Shown here: in pieces, positions 1 through 11,957 of the stretch | Position numbering within the stretch: position 1 is the stretch's first letter | Layout of the letters: each line of letters starts with the position of its first letter | DNA from: Phialocephala subalpina | Lineage: Eukaryota > Ascomycota > Leotiomycetes > Helotiales > Mollisiaceae | Direction of reading: 5' to 3' | DNA length: 64,000 bases | Assembly (NCBI GenBank): GCA_900073065.1 | Contig: FJOG01000024.1 | Span: 469,048-533,047 of the forward strand | Translations under genes and position numbers: made by a program | The notes under the pieces: generated by a model | What the model saw: the letters and a program-made list of their open reading frames with translations, nothing else | The model's database searches: none | Told to the model about the DNA's origin: nothing

Positions 1-218
1 TAATCAAGCTTCGATATGATACCCTGCCACGTGCCACCACAATACCCACCATAACCAGAAGGACATGACGGCTTTGTCGTCGAATCTGTTGGTGCAAATC
101 TATCTGTGAAGACCTGATATATTGATCGTCCCCGCCATTCTGCTGGAGTAGCCGAGAGTACTGTATCGAAAAGGAAAACGGACGCGATTGCGATGGCTGA
201 GATTGTAGGAAACCTCAT
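1..218 (-). CDS. Alpha-amylase (GH13), N-terminal fragment
   Basis: The reading frame begins at the ATG whose first base is 218 and runs off the left edge, so only the first 72 residues are present. They open with a hydrophobic signal peptide (about residues 1-21, ending in VLSA) followed by [19 protein letters not shown] and, near residue 62, [13 protein letters not shown]. Both segments match the start of mature fungal Taka-type alpha-amylases, where the SIY-x-TDRF strand and the CGGTWQGI segment open the catalytic barrel. The family is secreted and cuts internal alpha-1,4 bonds of starch. No intron or stop lies in the visible part. Substrate and activity are inferred from family; the catalytic residues lie outside the window. 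Confidence 0.9.
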   Translation of the reverse strand, partial: MRFPTISAIAIASVFLFDTVLSATPAEWRGRSIYQVFTDRFAPTDSTTKPSCPSGYGGYCGGTWQGIISKLD

Positions 219-1437
219 GATGATAACAGCCAAGGTTGAATTGACGAAAGTTCAAAAGTTAGAGGGCACACAAACAAAGCTCCAAAAAAGAAACAAATAT
301 TACAAGATCCGGACAAATTGAATGACATATGTTAGCTCATGAGGCTGTGAAATGATAAGTGGAGGCAGGATGAGCACTAGCAGCATCCTCCACCACACAA
401 CATCCCAGATTCGGATTCAGAATCGAACGACGGAGTAGGTTCGGCCCTTCTGGCGAACCTGGATATCGTCCTGAGAGCCTCACGACTTTAAAAAGAACCT
501 TTGTAGAAGGAAATGCACTTGGAATGCACGTTTTCGGCCCTTTCCACGTGGGGAGACTGCGGGGTATGTGGAGAAATATAGGCTGACCACGATCAGCACG
601 TTGCATCTTAATGATGCATCAAGGCCAAGTCGTCGTGTTTGGGCAGCACGATGTGAGAACGACTGTCCATCTGGGTCACTGTCTGATGTATGCGATGCTG
701 GACGTTGACGGTGGAGTGTTGAGGGAGGAGCAAAGAAATTATCAAGGACTGAAGGATTCATAAGTGCCGAGGAGTTTCACGTAAGTGAAAAGGCACGTGA
801 AAGTTGAGGAAAGAGAAAGCACAGTAGGGTATGCTACTAGACTTAATAAGCTCAGACAACTTGCAATCTCATGTAGCAGGTTATCGATAGGGAGACTGCG
901 CATATGAATGTCGAGATGGAATATTTCACGTGACGCCTATCAGGAAAGCATTTCTTCGATGCCTGCTCTGGATGAAGGTCACACCTTCATCATTCTCTTT
1001 ATTATTAAATGGCCCTGGGCTAGCCCCGAGGCACTTTTGTGTGTTGACAGTGTTGTGCAAAAGTAGGTTGGATGTTGGAGGACATTGCTTGTGAATGGAC
1101 TTCCCAGGAGACTTCGCGTTCGAGATACTTGTGTTGGAAATTGTACGCGCTGTCTGAGATTTTCACATACCAAGCTCGACTATATCTCGTGAGATCTTGT
1201 TTTCGTGCAAGGGCTTCGTAATTCTATCAAAGAGTGACTGTAGTACTATACATGTCGATCGGTGCTCCGGGTGTACTCTAGTGATCCAGCGAGTTACACT
1301 AGGTATGACAGTCGTACCTCCCGACATTGGATATACCAGCCTTACGATTTTTGACATGTCCCTCAAAGTCACCTCACTTCCTCGACCATCTTCTCCCACT
1401 CTCTATCCTCAACATGACGTTGAAAAGGCATCCTATC
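219..1437. other. Intergenic region between divergent secreted-protein genes
   Basis: This is the shared upstream region of the alpha-amylase (leftwards) and the small secreted protein (rightwards). A CACGTG hexamer lies near 545. I see no conserved coding frame, RNA gene or repeat. Confidence 0.5.
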
Positions 1438-1970
1438 ATGAACACTATCACCACAATCCTCATATCCTTAACACTTTTCATCGCTCCAACCACAGCCAAC
1501 TCGTGCCCCTCAACACGAACCATCGCCACCTCCCTCCCCTACAACTTCACCATCGACGTCGTCACCATTCAAAACCTCAACAGACATGGCGCACGCTACA
1601 TCTCCATTCACGACTACCAAGGCATCGGTTGGACTTGGATCGCCTCCAACTACCGCAGCTCCCAAACAATATTCTCCCTTCAACCATCGGGTCAACTACT
1701 TGCTTCTCCACATGAGTACCGGTATCAGAACTTGTGGTTAAATTGCAGTCTAGTATCGTCTCCATTAGGAGATATGACGGACCGAATCCCGAGTTGTCTT
1801 GCTGCTGACGAGAAACTTACTGTGGATATCGTGAGTAGCAGGTGGTTGTCAAACCTAATTGTGTGAAAATCCAGTCACAGGGACAGAAAACGGTATTTAC
1901 CCTGTTGCCTGACCTGCTAGGTCTTGCCAATCTTGGTGAGTCAAACCCCCCATTCATGACTCTGTGCTAG
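1438..1970 (+). CDS. Small secreted protein of unknown function
   Basis: Exon 1 is 1438-1830 and exon 2 is 1881-1970, joined in phase 0 across a 50-nt GTGAGT...CAG intron, giving about 160 residues. The N-terminus (MNTITTILISLTLFIAPTTANS) is a clear signal peptide. The mature part contains VVTIQNLNRHGARYISIHD, several aromatic residues and three cysteines in the first exon. An in-frame ATG lies eight codons upstream (1414), but the 1438 start puts the signal peptide at the very end. The 3' end is uncertain: a GTGAGT at 1936 could start another intron leading to a different C-terminus. I do not recognise the family; it looks like one of the many short secreted proteins of filamentous fungi. 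Confidence 0.6.
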
Positions 1971-2405
1971 AGAAAGATGAAGAGATATTGGTATTGGGAT
2001 GGCAACCAACACGCAGACTTCAGAAAGCCCGACGACTCCGGAGGGGTTGATGAAAATATGATTTGCTTTCCAAACAAAGATCCATACCCAACGGACACAA
2101 GTATGAAATGACGAGACTTCAAGGACGTTGGCAATCAACTGACTTTAGAACAGGTGCGATTGCATTGATCATCAGTCGTATCTAAGAGCTACGCAAAGCG
2201 ATGTCAAGGACGAAATGATGTGAAAGAGAGGGGGCACACTTCAATGGAGCAGACGAAGTGAAGCAACAATTTTTAGCTCGAGGACTTATTCATCTTCAAG
2301 TAACAGCATGCCAACGCTGTCAAGTAAAGTACTGCCTTAACTTGGACATTGAAAGCCGAGTCTCGAGAGGCTTCTGCACCTCCATCACCAAAGTGTTGTC
2401 TAAGA
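1971..2405. other. Intergenic region, nothing recognised
   Basis: This lies between the 3' end of the small secreted protein and the 3' end of the convergent STAND-N-type gene. If the secreted protein has a third exon it would fall in the first 80 bases. Confidence 0.4.
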
Positions 2406-4395
2406 TCATGACTGAACGTTCGCTGACGCGGCAGCTCCTTCCACGGGATGATCGTGAACTTTAACCTTCAAGGTTGTCCACTGAGACAAGAGGTCATCCA
2501 CGATATTTTCGTCTCCTTCCTCTTCCTCCTCCTCTTCCAACTCCTGGAAGCCCTCTAGAATGTTCCCATGCTGCGGTGTATGAGAGCCCAACTTCTCACC
2601 ATCCTCATCTTTCTCAGGCTCTATGAACAAGTTCGAGCTACTTTCATAAAGTCCTTGCATGGCCTTATAACCCTCACTTCCCACACGTGCAATGCCTTCA
2701 GCGACACTCCTGTAAGCTTTCGCCAGAAGTCCCTCGCTTTGGCGCCTCTTCGCTTCAAGGTAGAATCGTTTAGATTGTTCGGAAAGATTGCCATCATCGC
2801 GACCATATATTAAGCGATGGTCTCCTCTCTCGGTGACGCTTTCGATGTTTTTGCGCATGATGGCGGCGATTTCGCCAGTCTTGGCTTGCATTGCATCTGA
2901 TGTCTTTGGCTGCGATCCTGCACCTCCTGGGGCAGCTTGATGAACAGTAACAGGTTTATCGTTACCACTGCTGCCCTGTAATGAATCCAGACGCTCGCCT
3001 CGTTGGGTAACTTTGTTGATAGTCTCGCGCATGACGCCTACAGTCGCGTCAATCTGTGCTTGTAGAGAGTCCGATCCATGATGTTCCGAATTATCGTTTG
3101 AAGGAGAAGCGGCTGGGACTGAGATGGTCGCTTCATCGTCGCTTCTATCGTCATAACGAGGCGGCTTCTCTTTCTCGATGTTGGAGCTAGAGTATTCCGC
3201 ACCTGTCGCGCCCAAGGCACCCGGCTGAATATGGGGAAGAGCACTTCGAGCACTCGAAACATCTTCGTCCTTCATGTAACGGATTTGTCGCTTGATAGCT
3301 TCGACTTCTTCCTTCTCGGTGCCCGGACTCAGCTCCACGAAGACACCACCGTGAGATGGTTGGACGAGGCCTCTCAGTCGAGTCTGGATGTTCTTCAGAG
3401 ATTGCACCTTGGCGTGATTGGGCTGGTCACCATACAGCTGCTCGAGCTTGTGAATCTCCATTTTCCGTATCAGGTTGAGAGCTTCCTGGAAGACATCAGG
3501 ATTGGGATCAGCCAGACTTCCATCCTTGGTAGTTGTAGAATGATGCTCCAGCAGATCACTGATTAGCCTGAAGCACAACAGAAGTTCCCCTACAGGATTC
3601 GAAATCTTCGCAGCAGGTGATGGATGTTGATATTCAGGAGGCTCATCGTCAGTATCTCGCGATGCCATCGTATTGACAGATGAATTGATTGTCGCATTAA
3701 GAGTCCCTCCAGAGGTATGACCTTCCAAGGCGTGTTTAAGGGCGTAATATCTTCGTTTCATCGCATGCTCTGAGCGAGCCAGGCTTTCAATAATCTGTTT
3801 TTGGTACTGTAATGACGACGCCGCCTCATTCCTGCCAGCCATCAGTACATATGACTGTATGTCAGACGAGGCAGACGAGGACTTACCGATTTGAGACATC
3901 TCGAGCATAGCTCAGCACCTGCAACATCAACGTCAAAGACGCCTTCAACCTATCAAGATTACTTCTCAACAGCTCCATCTTCGGCTGCTTGAACGGCCAC
4001 TTCAACCTCTCCACCACATTTCCTCTCCGTTTCCTCAGCTTTCCCATTTCACCCGACTCCCCTTTCTCCCCCTTATCCAGTCCCACACTCACCAAGCATT
4101 TACTCAACGCATCATCCAACTCCCCAAAGATCTTCAAACACTCATCGACCGTCTGCTTCGTCGCCAAAATCGCATTCTCAGAAACCACGTGCGCGTCATC
4201 TGATTTGATGATTTGGCATAACTCTTTCAGAACGGTGGATGTGAGTGAGACGTCGTTGGAGATGGAGGATATGGTGGTTGAGGCGGTGGAAATTGTTGAG
4301 CTGAAGGTGTAGAGTTTGATAGAGAGTTTGAAGCCGTAGTCCGCTAGTTGGGTGATCGAGGCGATGATGCCTAGGGCTGCAATGGCTTCAGCCAT
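2406..4395 (-). CDS. Fungal STAND-type N-terminal domain protein with two R-SNARE-like repeats
   Basis: Exon 1 is 4395-3887 and exon 2 is 3831-2406, joined across a 55-nt GTAAGT...CAG intron (codon CGG split), giving 644 residues. Residues 1-170 begin [20 protein letters not shown] and have the helical pattern of the N-terminal domain found on fungal STAND/NLR-like receptors and related proteins (fungal_N / Helo-like group). No nucleotide-binding or repeat domain follows. Instead there is a helical, charged middle, then two related segments near residues 428-453 ([19 protein letters not shown]) and 484-513 ([17 protein letters not shown]) that resemble the first half of an R-SNARE (synaptobrevin) motif, including the arginine at the ionic-layer position. 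An acidic run of glutamates lies near the C-terminus. The domain assignment is by eye; the SNARE resemblance is an inference from motif shape. A role in signalling or membrane-linked cell-death control is possible but unproven. Confidence 0.75.
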
Positions 4396-4758
4396 GTTGG
4401 AGGAGTGGCATGCTCTTTGTGGGAGTGATAGAGATTGAGGGCGTGCTATTGAAGTCAATGTGGTGTTGATGAAAGAGTGAGTCGTCGAGGTTGAGATGAG
4501 ATGAGAGGATGCGCTGAGTCAGGAACGCGTTAGTGGCGACTGATAGGGCGTTAAGCCCTGGGAGATTTCGCTACGGTAGATGAATCCCTGAGTTTTAGTG
4601 GCATCATGCCTATATTTCAAGCGATAGGCCCTATGAAGCCTGAACGACGGTCTCACTCGGTAAATTGTATGAGCGTCAAACTCAAATGAAAGCTTTCGAA
4701 TGTTCCATTATTCATTGAACTGTATCATGTCATATGTGCTATGCCTCTGACGGTCATT
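4396..4758. other. Intergenic region, nothing recognised
   Basis: This is the upstream region of the STAND-N-type gene, backing onto the 3' end of the next minus-strand gene. No motif stands out. Confidence 0.4.
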
Positions 4759-6905
4759 TCAGTCATGCACATTAACCCTCCTCAACGCCCATCCCTCCTC
4801 TCTCCTCATAAGTCCCACCCTCCCACTCATCTCCCCAATCTTCCGCTCCTCAAATCTATCCTCCACCTCTCCTCTCCCACCAAATTTCTCCCTCTCGAAA
4901 CACATGCCCACCACCTCCTCAACACTGAACAACGCATGCGCATCTCCCGTACCCGTCAAAGCTACCAAGAAAGCCCAAACAGCTATGAGCCCTCCCAGGA
5001 TCGCGAACAGCAGATTGAACAACACCAATAACCAAATCGCGCTTTTGAGGACTTTTGCGACGAGGATTTCGTTTCGGACTTGCTGTTCTAGAACTGTTCG
5101 TCCAGTGTAAGAGCCTGCTAAAAGTGCGACGCCGAGACTGCTGAACGAATTTCCGTATGAAAGCCCTAGCTCGGCAGAGGTATTTTGGACACCAGCGAGA
5201 TCGACCATTTGACCGAGTCTTTCCTGTTGGAAAGTCATGGGGCCGAGGAAATTCCATCCCACTGTGCCGTTGTTCATAACTGCATTTACCGACGCGGGAG
5301 ATATGGTGCCGTTGACATAGGAGTAAATGACATCGTAGGTATTGACTTCACATCTCAGGACAAATGCATTTCCGCCATGCATTGCCTCCACAATCTCAGG
5401 ATCGGAGCTTAGATTTCCAGCTTGATTTGCGCTTTGCGCCAAAGCTGCAACACCGAGGTAGAAAGGGTTGTATGTTGTATGTGGAAGACTGGCGTTGTAG
5501 TTTGTGATGTTGTAGGCGATGCTCAGATTCCGGTCTCCGAACACTCCGAGTCCGAAGTTGTTTTCTTTGCTGGTGAAGTTGTAGGAGCCTCCGGTGCTGC
5601 TTTGAATCCCGGTCTGGATCAGGCCTGTAGGATCGTACTCTGGGACCTGAATGTTGCCGGACCATCCGGAGCTGCAATTAAAGGACGTTGATGCACCTAC
5701 TGGCGCCTGAAGGTCACACAAGGTGCTGATTGCTTGACAGCTGGTAGAAACACCAATGGTGGTTGCTCTGTAGTCCGTGTTCGAGGATCTTTGACTGGCT
5801 GATGGACCTAGGAGGAAGAGATCTCCGGTTGAAGAATTGCCACTCGATACTTGAAGGACTTGATTGTCAGATGAAATGTTGTTAATCGTTTGGAAGACTT
5901 CATTTGGATAGAATAGGCCAGCACTTGTTCCCCTCCAGGTTGTGCATGGATAATTGAGAGGGACTTCATTAAGATTGAAATCGAAGGTAGTCTGGGCAGT
6001 CCAATTGGCACAAGCTGCGTTGAGCCCCTTCCCCAATGTGACGTTCGGCGATGGGATTGCAGTAGTTTCATAGATTGATACGGTCTAGAGACACAGTTAG
6101 CGAATGCTGAAGGGATTTCTGTCACTTGAACCTACCTTCGTTGTGATATGCAGAACAGTATCATCGATCACAATCAAGGTACTGCTTCTGTTAGCGTAAA
6201 TGGTGTGACTTTGTTAAGCTGGAAGACTTACGATATGACAATAGCTATAATATAGACGCAGGCAGTTAATGTGAGTCCGGCTGACTGCCCAGCCCTATTT
6301 CTTCGGAAGATATATCTGATGTAGTTCCACAAGGCCAATATCCTTCCCTCAGAAAGTCCCAGAAGGATCGCGAACTGCAGTTGATATCAGCAACATGTCT
6401 CTCAGATTAAGGACATCTTTCAACATACCTGGTTGGGTGTTGGCAGTCGACGTGGATTGTCCGAAAGCGACAACTTGAACAACTTCTTGGAGATCGGGAA
6501 CAGTGAAAGAGTCATGATCATGCCAACCAGCATTGGGGCAACAGTACTGCTCCAAGATGTGATGAAGAGGAGTGTTGTTGCCGAGAAGTTGACATAGTAG
6601 TAGGATGCATGATTCTCGTTCGGTGTCGTCTGCAGATCCGATGAGGTAGACCTTGAATTTTCCGGCGCGACACGGTAGTGGAAGATGAAGTAGAGTATAA
6701 CGACGGAGAATGCGATCAGAGGAAGAAACACCAGGGCGAAGAGGAACGAGATCGTCTTCAGGCCCACGATTTTCTGTTTCTGTTTCTTTCCAGAGATGGA
6801 CGTGTTCGGGCTGTCGAGAAACTGGACCGTTTCGTAAGCTGGAGTTGGCTTGTCGTTGCTGTAGCCATCGTGGCTCATGGGGGAAACCGGAGCGATGTTA
6901 GACAT
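4759..6905 (-). CDS. Membrane protein with large extracellular domain, unknown function
   Basis: Four exons fit one frame: 6905-6429, 6374-6232, 6181-6136 and 6084-4759, with introns of 54, 50 and 51 nt, giving 663 residues. Three hydrophobic helices lie in the first third: one around LKTISFLFALVFLPLIAF, one around TTLLFITSWSSTVAPMLV and one around LTLTACVYIIAIVISTLI. A long polar region follows, with many N-x-S/T sites and cysteines, and a last helix near the C-terminus contains LFNLLFAILGGLIAVWAF. The short basic/acidic tail after it would be cytosolic. This layout (helices, glycosylated ectodomain, anchor) recurs in uncharacterised Pezizomycotina membrane proteins. No catalytic motif is visible and I do not assign a function. 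Confidence 0.8.
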
Positions 6906-9361
6906 TGCTGCTCGAATTTTCTGCGAATCGACAGGATGCCTAGTCCCGGAAACATGGGACGGGTACCTGGAGGATATATGTTGTGCGACGCATACGGAAC
7001 CCGAGCTAGCTGAGCCCCAAAATGGGCGATCGTGTGGCGCTGTGCCTCATCCCCGCGTTGGTGAAGTACCAGCGCGAGATCTGTGGGAGATGCTTAATCC
7101 CACAACTTCATCACGAAGCGTGGAAAAAGGCAACGGAAAACGCGAGAAAACAATAGGAAAGGCTTCAGAGGTATTCTATCTACGAAGAGGAATCGTCCTG
7201 CGTGTCTCCGTCCCATCGAGATGAATCTTGAGCACTTTTGCGAAGCTGACAGGAGGCGGAGTTACAGGGGCAACGGTTAATCTTGGGGGCTGAAAGCTAA
7301 CGCCCAGGCGCTGAATCTGATAGGGCTGGGTATACGACGGGGGGCAAGTTCCAGCGGAGATCAAACACCTAATGCACCTCAGTCGCTTACGAAGGCCAAG
7401 GTCCAATTGGACGGTTTGGGGCCTTAGAACTTATGTCAAAGAAATCAGCACGCCTATTGTTGGCTGCATTTCCATTTTCATGAGAAAGCGAGCTCTGAAT
7501 TCGCCGTTTTGTACTAGAAACTTCAAGAAGTTGATCATCATCGTCGGCCTCAAATAGGTAACAATGTCAGGAATCTCAAACGGCACTACTGTAGTTTGTC
7601 GTCCAGGTCTACTCGAAATTTGACATACAAGATACGTCTTCATATGAGAGTCTCCTCAGCAATACAAAAGAGATGAGATTGAGCTTTGAGTGATGCATCT
7701 CATCGATTGTAGAGTTTTGTACTCGCAGGCACATCTCGAAACCCAGTGAACGATGCGTTTGCAACTTTCCTCGCAAGCTTCTTTTCTGTTCAGCAATTCG
7801 TGGTGAACCTCTGCTTTTCGACTTGAAGAATTGTTTCTGCAAGCAAAGCATAGTCCTTTTCGAAATCGCAATAGTAAAGCAGCGAAGCCAATTAATTGAT
7901 TCGAACAAAGAATCGGGGACTACCCGCTACCTATGATCAATCACAAAGATCGAAGAAGAGTGTCTGAGCCCGCTCATTGTCCTTCTCAAGATATCCACGT
8001 GGACGAAAAGTGTCGAAGGTGCAAGTGCATACTAGATGTGAAATATTTGAGATCAAGTCCAAAGGAAGAGAAGCCGCCTTCCACTTAGGACTGCTGCCAT
8101 CAAAAACGCAATCCATCTTCTAGCAAATGGCCAAATCAAAGCACATTTACAGTAGTAGCAGTACGAGTCGAGTAAGTCACTCAAAAAAGAATGTCTCAAG
8201 CAAGTTCTCTCTCCATGTAGTGAAGACTTCCCATCGACGGAAACTTTCCGTGAATCCAAAAGATCAACATCCCGAGCGCAAACTTGACACCTGGAGCGCG
8301 TTCATCAAATCGGAAAAAGCATGCATTGAGTATCTTATCAGATCTCCCCGCACCCGAGACAACCCTTTCGGCTTGAAAGGGGTTAGTAAACGTGGGGGCC
8401 TCGGCGAGCTCGGGTAGCTTTTGTATATCCGTTCAAAGACAAGGAGAATGAACACGGTAATGCATCTACGGACCGAGAGTATGCGAGATATGCGGGGAAT
8501 TACCCGATGTATGATGGGATGGGGTTGCGGCTTATCAGATACCAGAGGCTTTGAGGGTAGGCTTGGCAAGCTCCAGCCTCATCATGTCATAGAAAGGGAA
8601 AGTAGCCAATCTCGTGAACAAGATGACAGAGACCCTAGCTTAAGACTATCATGCAACTGAATATCGGGCAGCTGATGAGAATCTTCCCCTCCCTTGGCAA
8701 CCCGTGCTGACTCTCTGCCCCGCCCCGCTCGGCAAAATTCGCATTGCCTCAAAGTCAACATCACTGAGAGAATTGCAAACAAACGGACAACTCATACTAT
8801 CTATCATCATCGAACCCAAAAGACATCTTCATGCACAAAGCCTTATCCAATATTCACATGCGCAATTACCACCCCGTTCATGCTCACTTCCCCACCACGC
8901 ATCCACAATATTCGCAATGCATCAACCGCAACCCCATAGCTTATGTTTCAAACAAAACACAAAATGATGCTCTCCCGCATAATCAAAGTCAACAAACACC
9001 TCTCATATCCAACTTACCCCAGCCTCAATCGTGGCTGACAACCCCAGACCCTTGACCGTCAATAAGCGAGTCGCTTGAGGCCCCTGTTTTCACCACCCTC
9101 TCTACGTCATTCGTCCCACTTCAAACCATCACGCAAACCAATCCCTGAACACCTGAAAGGCAGAATAGAGGAAACAGGTTTGATGCGCTATGAACGCATA
9201 GGAATGAGGAGATGGAATGAAGGGGTGGAAAGAGTTATATATTGAATGTGGAATATGATCCGAATGCAACATTCATACAACTCCAAGTTACATCGTACGA
9301 CTTTGGTACCGAGCAAGAAGATCATTCCTCTGACTTTTTAAGACCAACAACAAATAGCAAA
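6906..9361. other. Long intergenic region, no supported gene
   Basis: About 2.4 kb separates two divergently transcribed genes. Frames are short, and none has codon-like composition, splice structure or a recognisable domain on either strand. The stretch before 9362 is rich in CA/CT and probably contains the promoter and leader of the Gly/Gln-rich gene. Confidence 0.45.
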
Positions 9362-9980
9362 ATGGCAGGACTACTTGGAGGTGGCGGCGGCGGCAATGGA
9401 CAGAACAAGGGTCTTCTTGGAGGGTAAGCTCAACCTTCCCTACTCACCTCGACGATATTGCAAGAACAACGACTTATGTATCCCTCTCCAGACTCCTAGG
9501 CACAGTCGACGACACAACAAAAGGTCTCCCTATCGTCGGTGGCATCACATCTCCTCTTCTCCAAACAGTCGGCGGAGTAGTTGATGGACTTCCAATCGTA
9601 AGCCTTCCATCCTCTTTCTTTCTAAGCTCCCATTACTTGTCCCAAACCGAGCAGACGCTGATGTTCTTTCCCAACAGGTCGGATCCGGCGGCGGCGGCGG
9701 CCTTCTCGGAGGTCAACAACAACAACAACAAAGACAAGCAACACCACAATACCAATATGCAGCCCCACCTACATACGCAGCTCAAGCACCATATCAACCC
9801 GCACCAGCAGCCGCAGTACCAAAAAAGAAGAAAGTAGTAGCGAAGCAAGCCGCGCCCGCAGCATCAACGGCGAAGACGGCGTTGACACCAGAGCAGCTGA
9901 AGGCTAAGAAGAAGAAGGCACTTGCGTTGAAGAGGAAGCAGCTTGAGCTTGAGGCGGCGGAGTTGGAGATGAGTGATTAG
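9362..9980 (+). CDS. Small Gly/Gln-rich protein with basic C-terminus
   Basis: Three exons (9362-9423, 9492-9597, 9678-9980; introns 68 and 80 nt) join in frame to give 156 residues. The N-terminus alternates Leu-Leu-Gly and poly-Gly (MAGLLGGGGGGNGQNKGLLG), followed by a short hydrophobic middle (LPIVGGITSPLLQTVGGVV), a second poly-Gly block, six glutamines, an Ala/Pro/Tyr segment, then VPKKKKVVAKQ, which resembles a monopartite nuclear localisation signal, and a Lys-rich, probably helical end (LKAKKKKALALKRKQLELEAAELEMSD). The frame is kept across both introns, which supports a real gene despite low complexity. No known domain is visible; a structural or condensate-type protein is possible. 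Confidence 0.7.
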
Positions 9981-11957
9981 GCCATGATATGAGAGCGGGA
10001 GCCGATCTGGAGTTGGGGCTAGTTATGACGACAAGACTTGTAAGATACGTATACGCATGGGATGTGGAAGGAGCTGGGAAATTGCATTATATCATTAGCG
10101 TTTGCTGAAGCTGGAATCCAGAGAATTGATTCTTGAAATGATTCTTGAAATGATTTTTGAAATGATTCTCTCAACGCATGTCCCCCCGCGCTCTGAAATT
10201 TGTTGCCTCCTTGATGCGAGCTGGCCGAGAAAGTATATCGCCTCATCGGTAGAGGGTAGTTGAATTACCCGTGGGGTGACTCGTCGTGAAAGACGTGTGA
10301 TTCATCTTTTCGAAGGATTCGAAGCTTTGAACATCGGACGACTTGTCTGCAGCCACGCAAAACTTCAAGGAGCAGGTGACGACCCCACGGGACAGTCTCC
10401 GCGACCCAGGAATCTATAATGTGCCCAACACACAGCGATGGATCGAGAGAACAGTACTGATCGATCGTCAAACATGATCGGAGGAGACTTGAAGTCCTTG
10501 GTACAACTTGCATGAACTTCAAATCGCAAAATAATCGAGAAAGTCCATGCGAAGCAAAGATCGAGATCAAAGAGCCCCATCTGTCTAAGTGAGGGGGAAA
10601 AAGTACTCCTTCAACACCATCACGAAAGCTGCACCAACATGCAAAGCTCGAAGAGTTTTCATCCAGAAGAAGATCTTCATACCCAAAATACTGGAAGAAT
10701 ACTTCCTCTGGTTGTACCTTCCTAAAACAGCGCCACACTCACGTGGTACCCCTTATCAGATTCAGCAAAGCAGTTCATACCGAAATACCCGGCTTCCCGG
10801 TCGCAGCCCCGCATGCTTCCCGATATCAAAACCGGAGCATGGTTCAACAGCCCTGCAACAAATAAACATCACGAAAGCTTGGCCTCTGCAATGCCCAAAT
10901 GCAGCACCCTTCCCTTCCAGAACAACGGCAAGGCCGATCCTATCCTTGTTGTTTCATGGAACTAACTGCAGCCTGCAGGTTGACGTCTCGCTGCCAATCA
11001 GCCTCTTTACGTAATGTTTTGCTTCCCCACAGTTCGCCAGAGCGATAGGGAGTTTTAGTGCCGGCAACTGAGACATGGGTTCTTCAACAACTTCAGATCA
11101 GTCTGATGTTCATCTTCCAGAAAGAAGTCCTGGGAAAGGAACCGGGAAAAAGAAAGGATGGAAAGCGCATTTGGCTGAGTTCATGTTGAGAGGCACCTGG
11201 AAGCTCTGGACCTCGGATGCAAGATGATGCAGAAAAAGTCAAATTGATGCTTGACAGCATCCCTGTGGCGGCGTGCGATAAGGAATTGAAAGCTTGAAAG
11301 GCGGCTGATTGGTTCCTTCTGAGAAATGGCTTTGAGTAATTGGTCGTTGGGTGCTTGACGGGTCGTGATAGAGGAGAGATAAGCACTGGAGGGGCAAATG
11401 GGAGGTTTGGCTCGTCAACGAGGACACGCGATGGGCGCGACGGAATGAAATCGTTCCCCGTATTGTACGCAGGAAGCTTGTTCTTCTGAGATAAAGATCG
11501 AGCGGGGCTGTCGCCGGGTGAGGAAGTCCTATGCAGGATCGAACATTGTTGGAGGCGTCCGTGAAGGATTGATGCGTGTGAAATTTGAGGTAGGGGAAAA
11601 TGAAAGGAGAACGGAGAAAGGCTTCAAGCCTATGTTCTGGATGGTCAATATCGGTGATTTTTGGCGATACACAAGGTTGGGGTCAGGCTAAACATGCCCA
11701 ATGAGGAAAGGTACAGATAGCTGCCGTCCTACCCTGCACTCGAGGGGGTCTCAATCCAGGAGCATGGGGCGATATGCCATGCGGGCGAACGCGACTGCTT
11801 CCCAGCTATTGATAGTCGATGTGGCCGATGATGTTGCGGCTTGTCTTATAAGTATCTCCTACCGCCGCGCCTTTGATAGTGAGGTTGAACGACGACGACA
11901 TCGTCAATTCGATTCCTATTGTACGACAAACAGAGTTACTCTGTACACGAAGTCAAG
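9981..11957. other. Intergenic region, no supported gene
   Basis: About 2 kb lies between two plus-strand genes. It contains a short 12-bp tandem repeat near 10128 and otherwise only frames without coding character. The last few hundred bases should hold the promoter of the permease gene. Confidence 0.45.
10128..10169. repeat. 12-bp tandem repeat, about 3.5 copies
   Basis: The unit GATTCTTGAAAT occurs at 10128 and 10140, then once with one change (GATTTTTGAAAT) at 10152, followed by a partial copy. It lies in noncoding DNA downstream of the Gly/Gln-rich gene and looks like a minisatellite. Confidence 0.8.
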
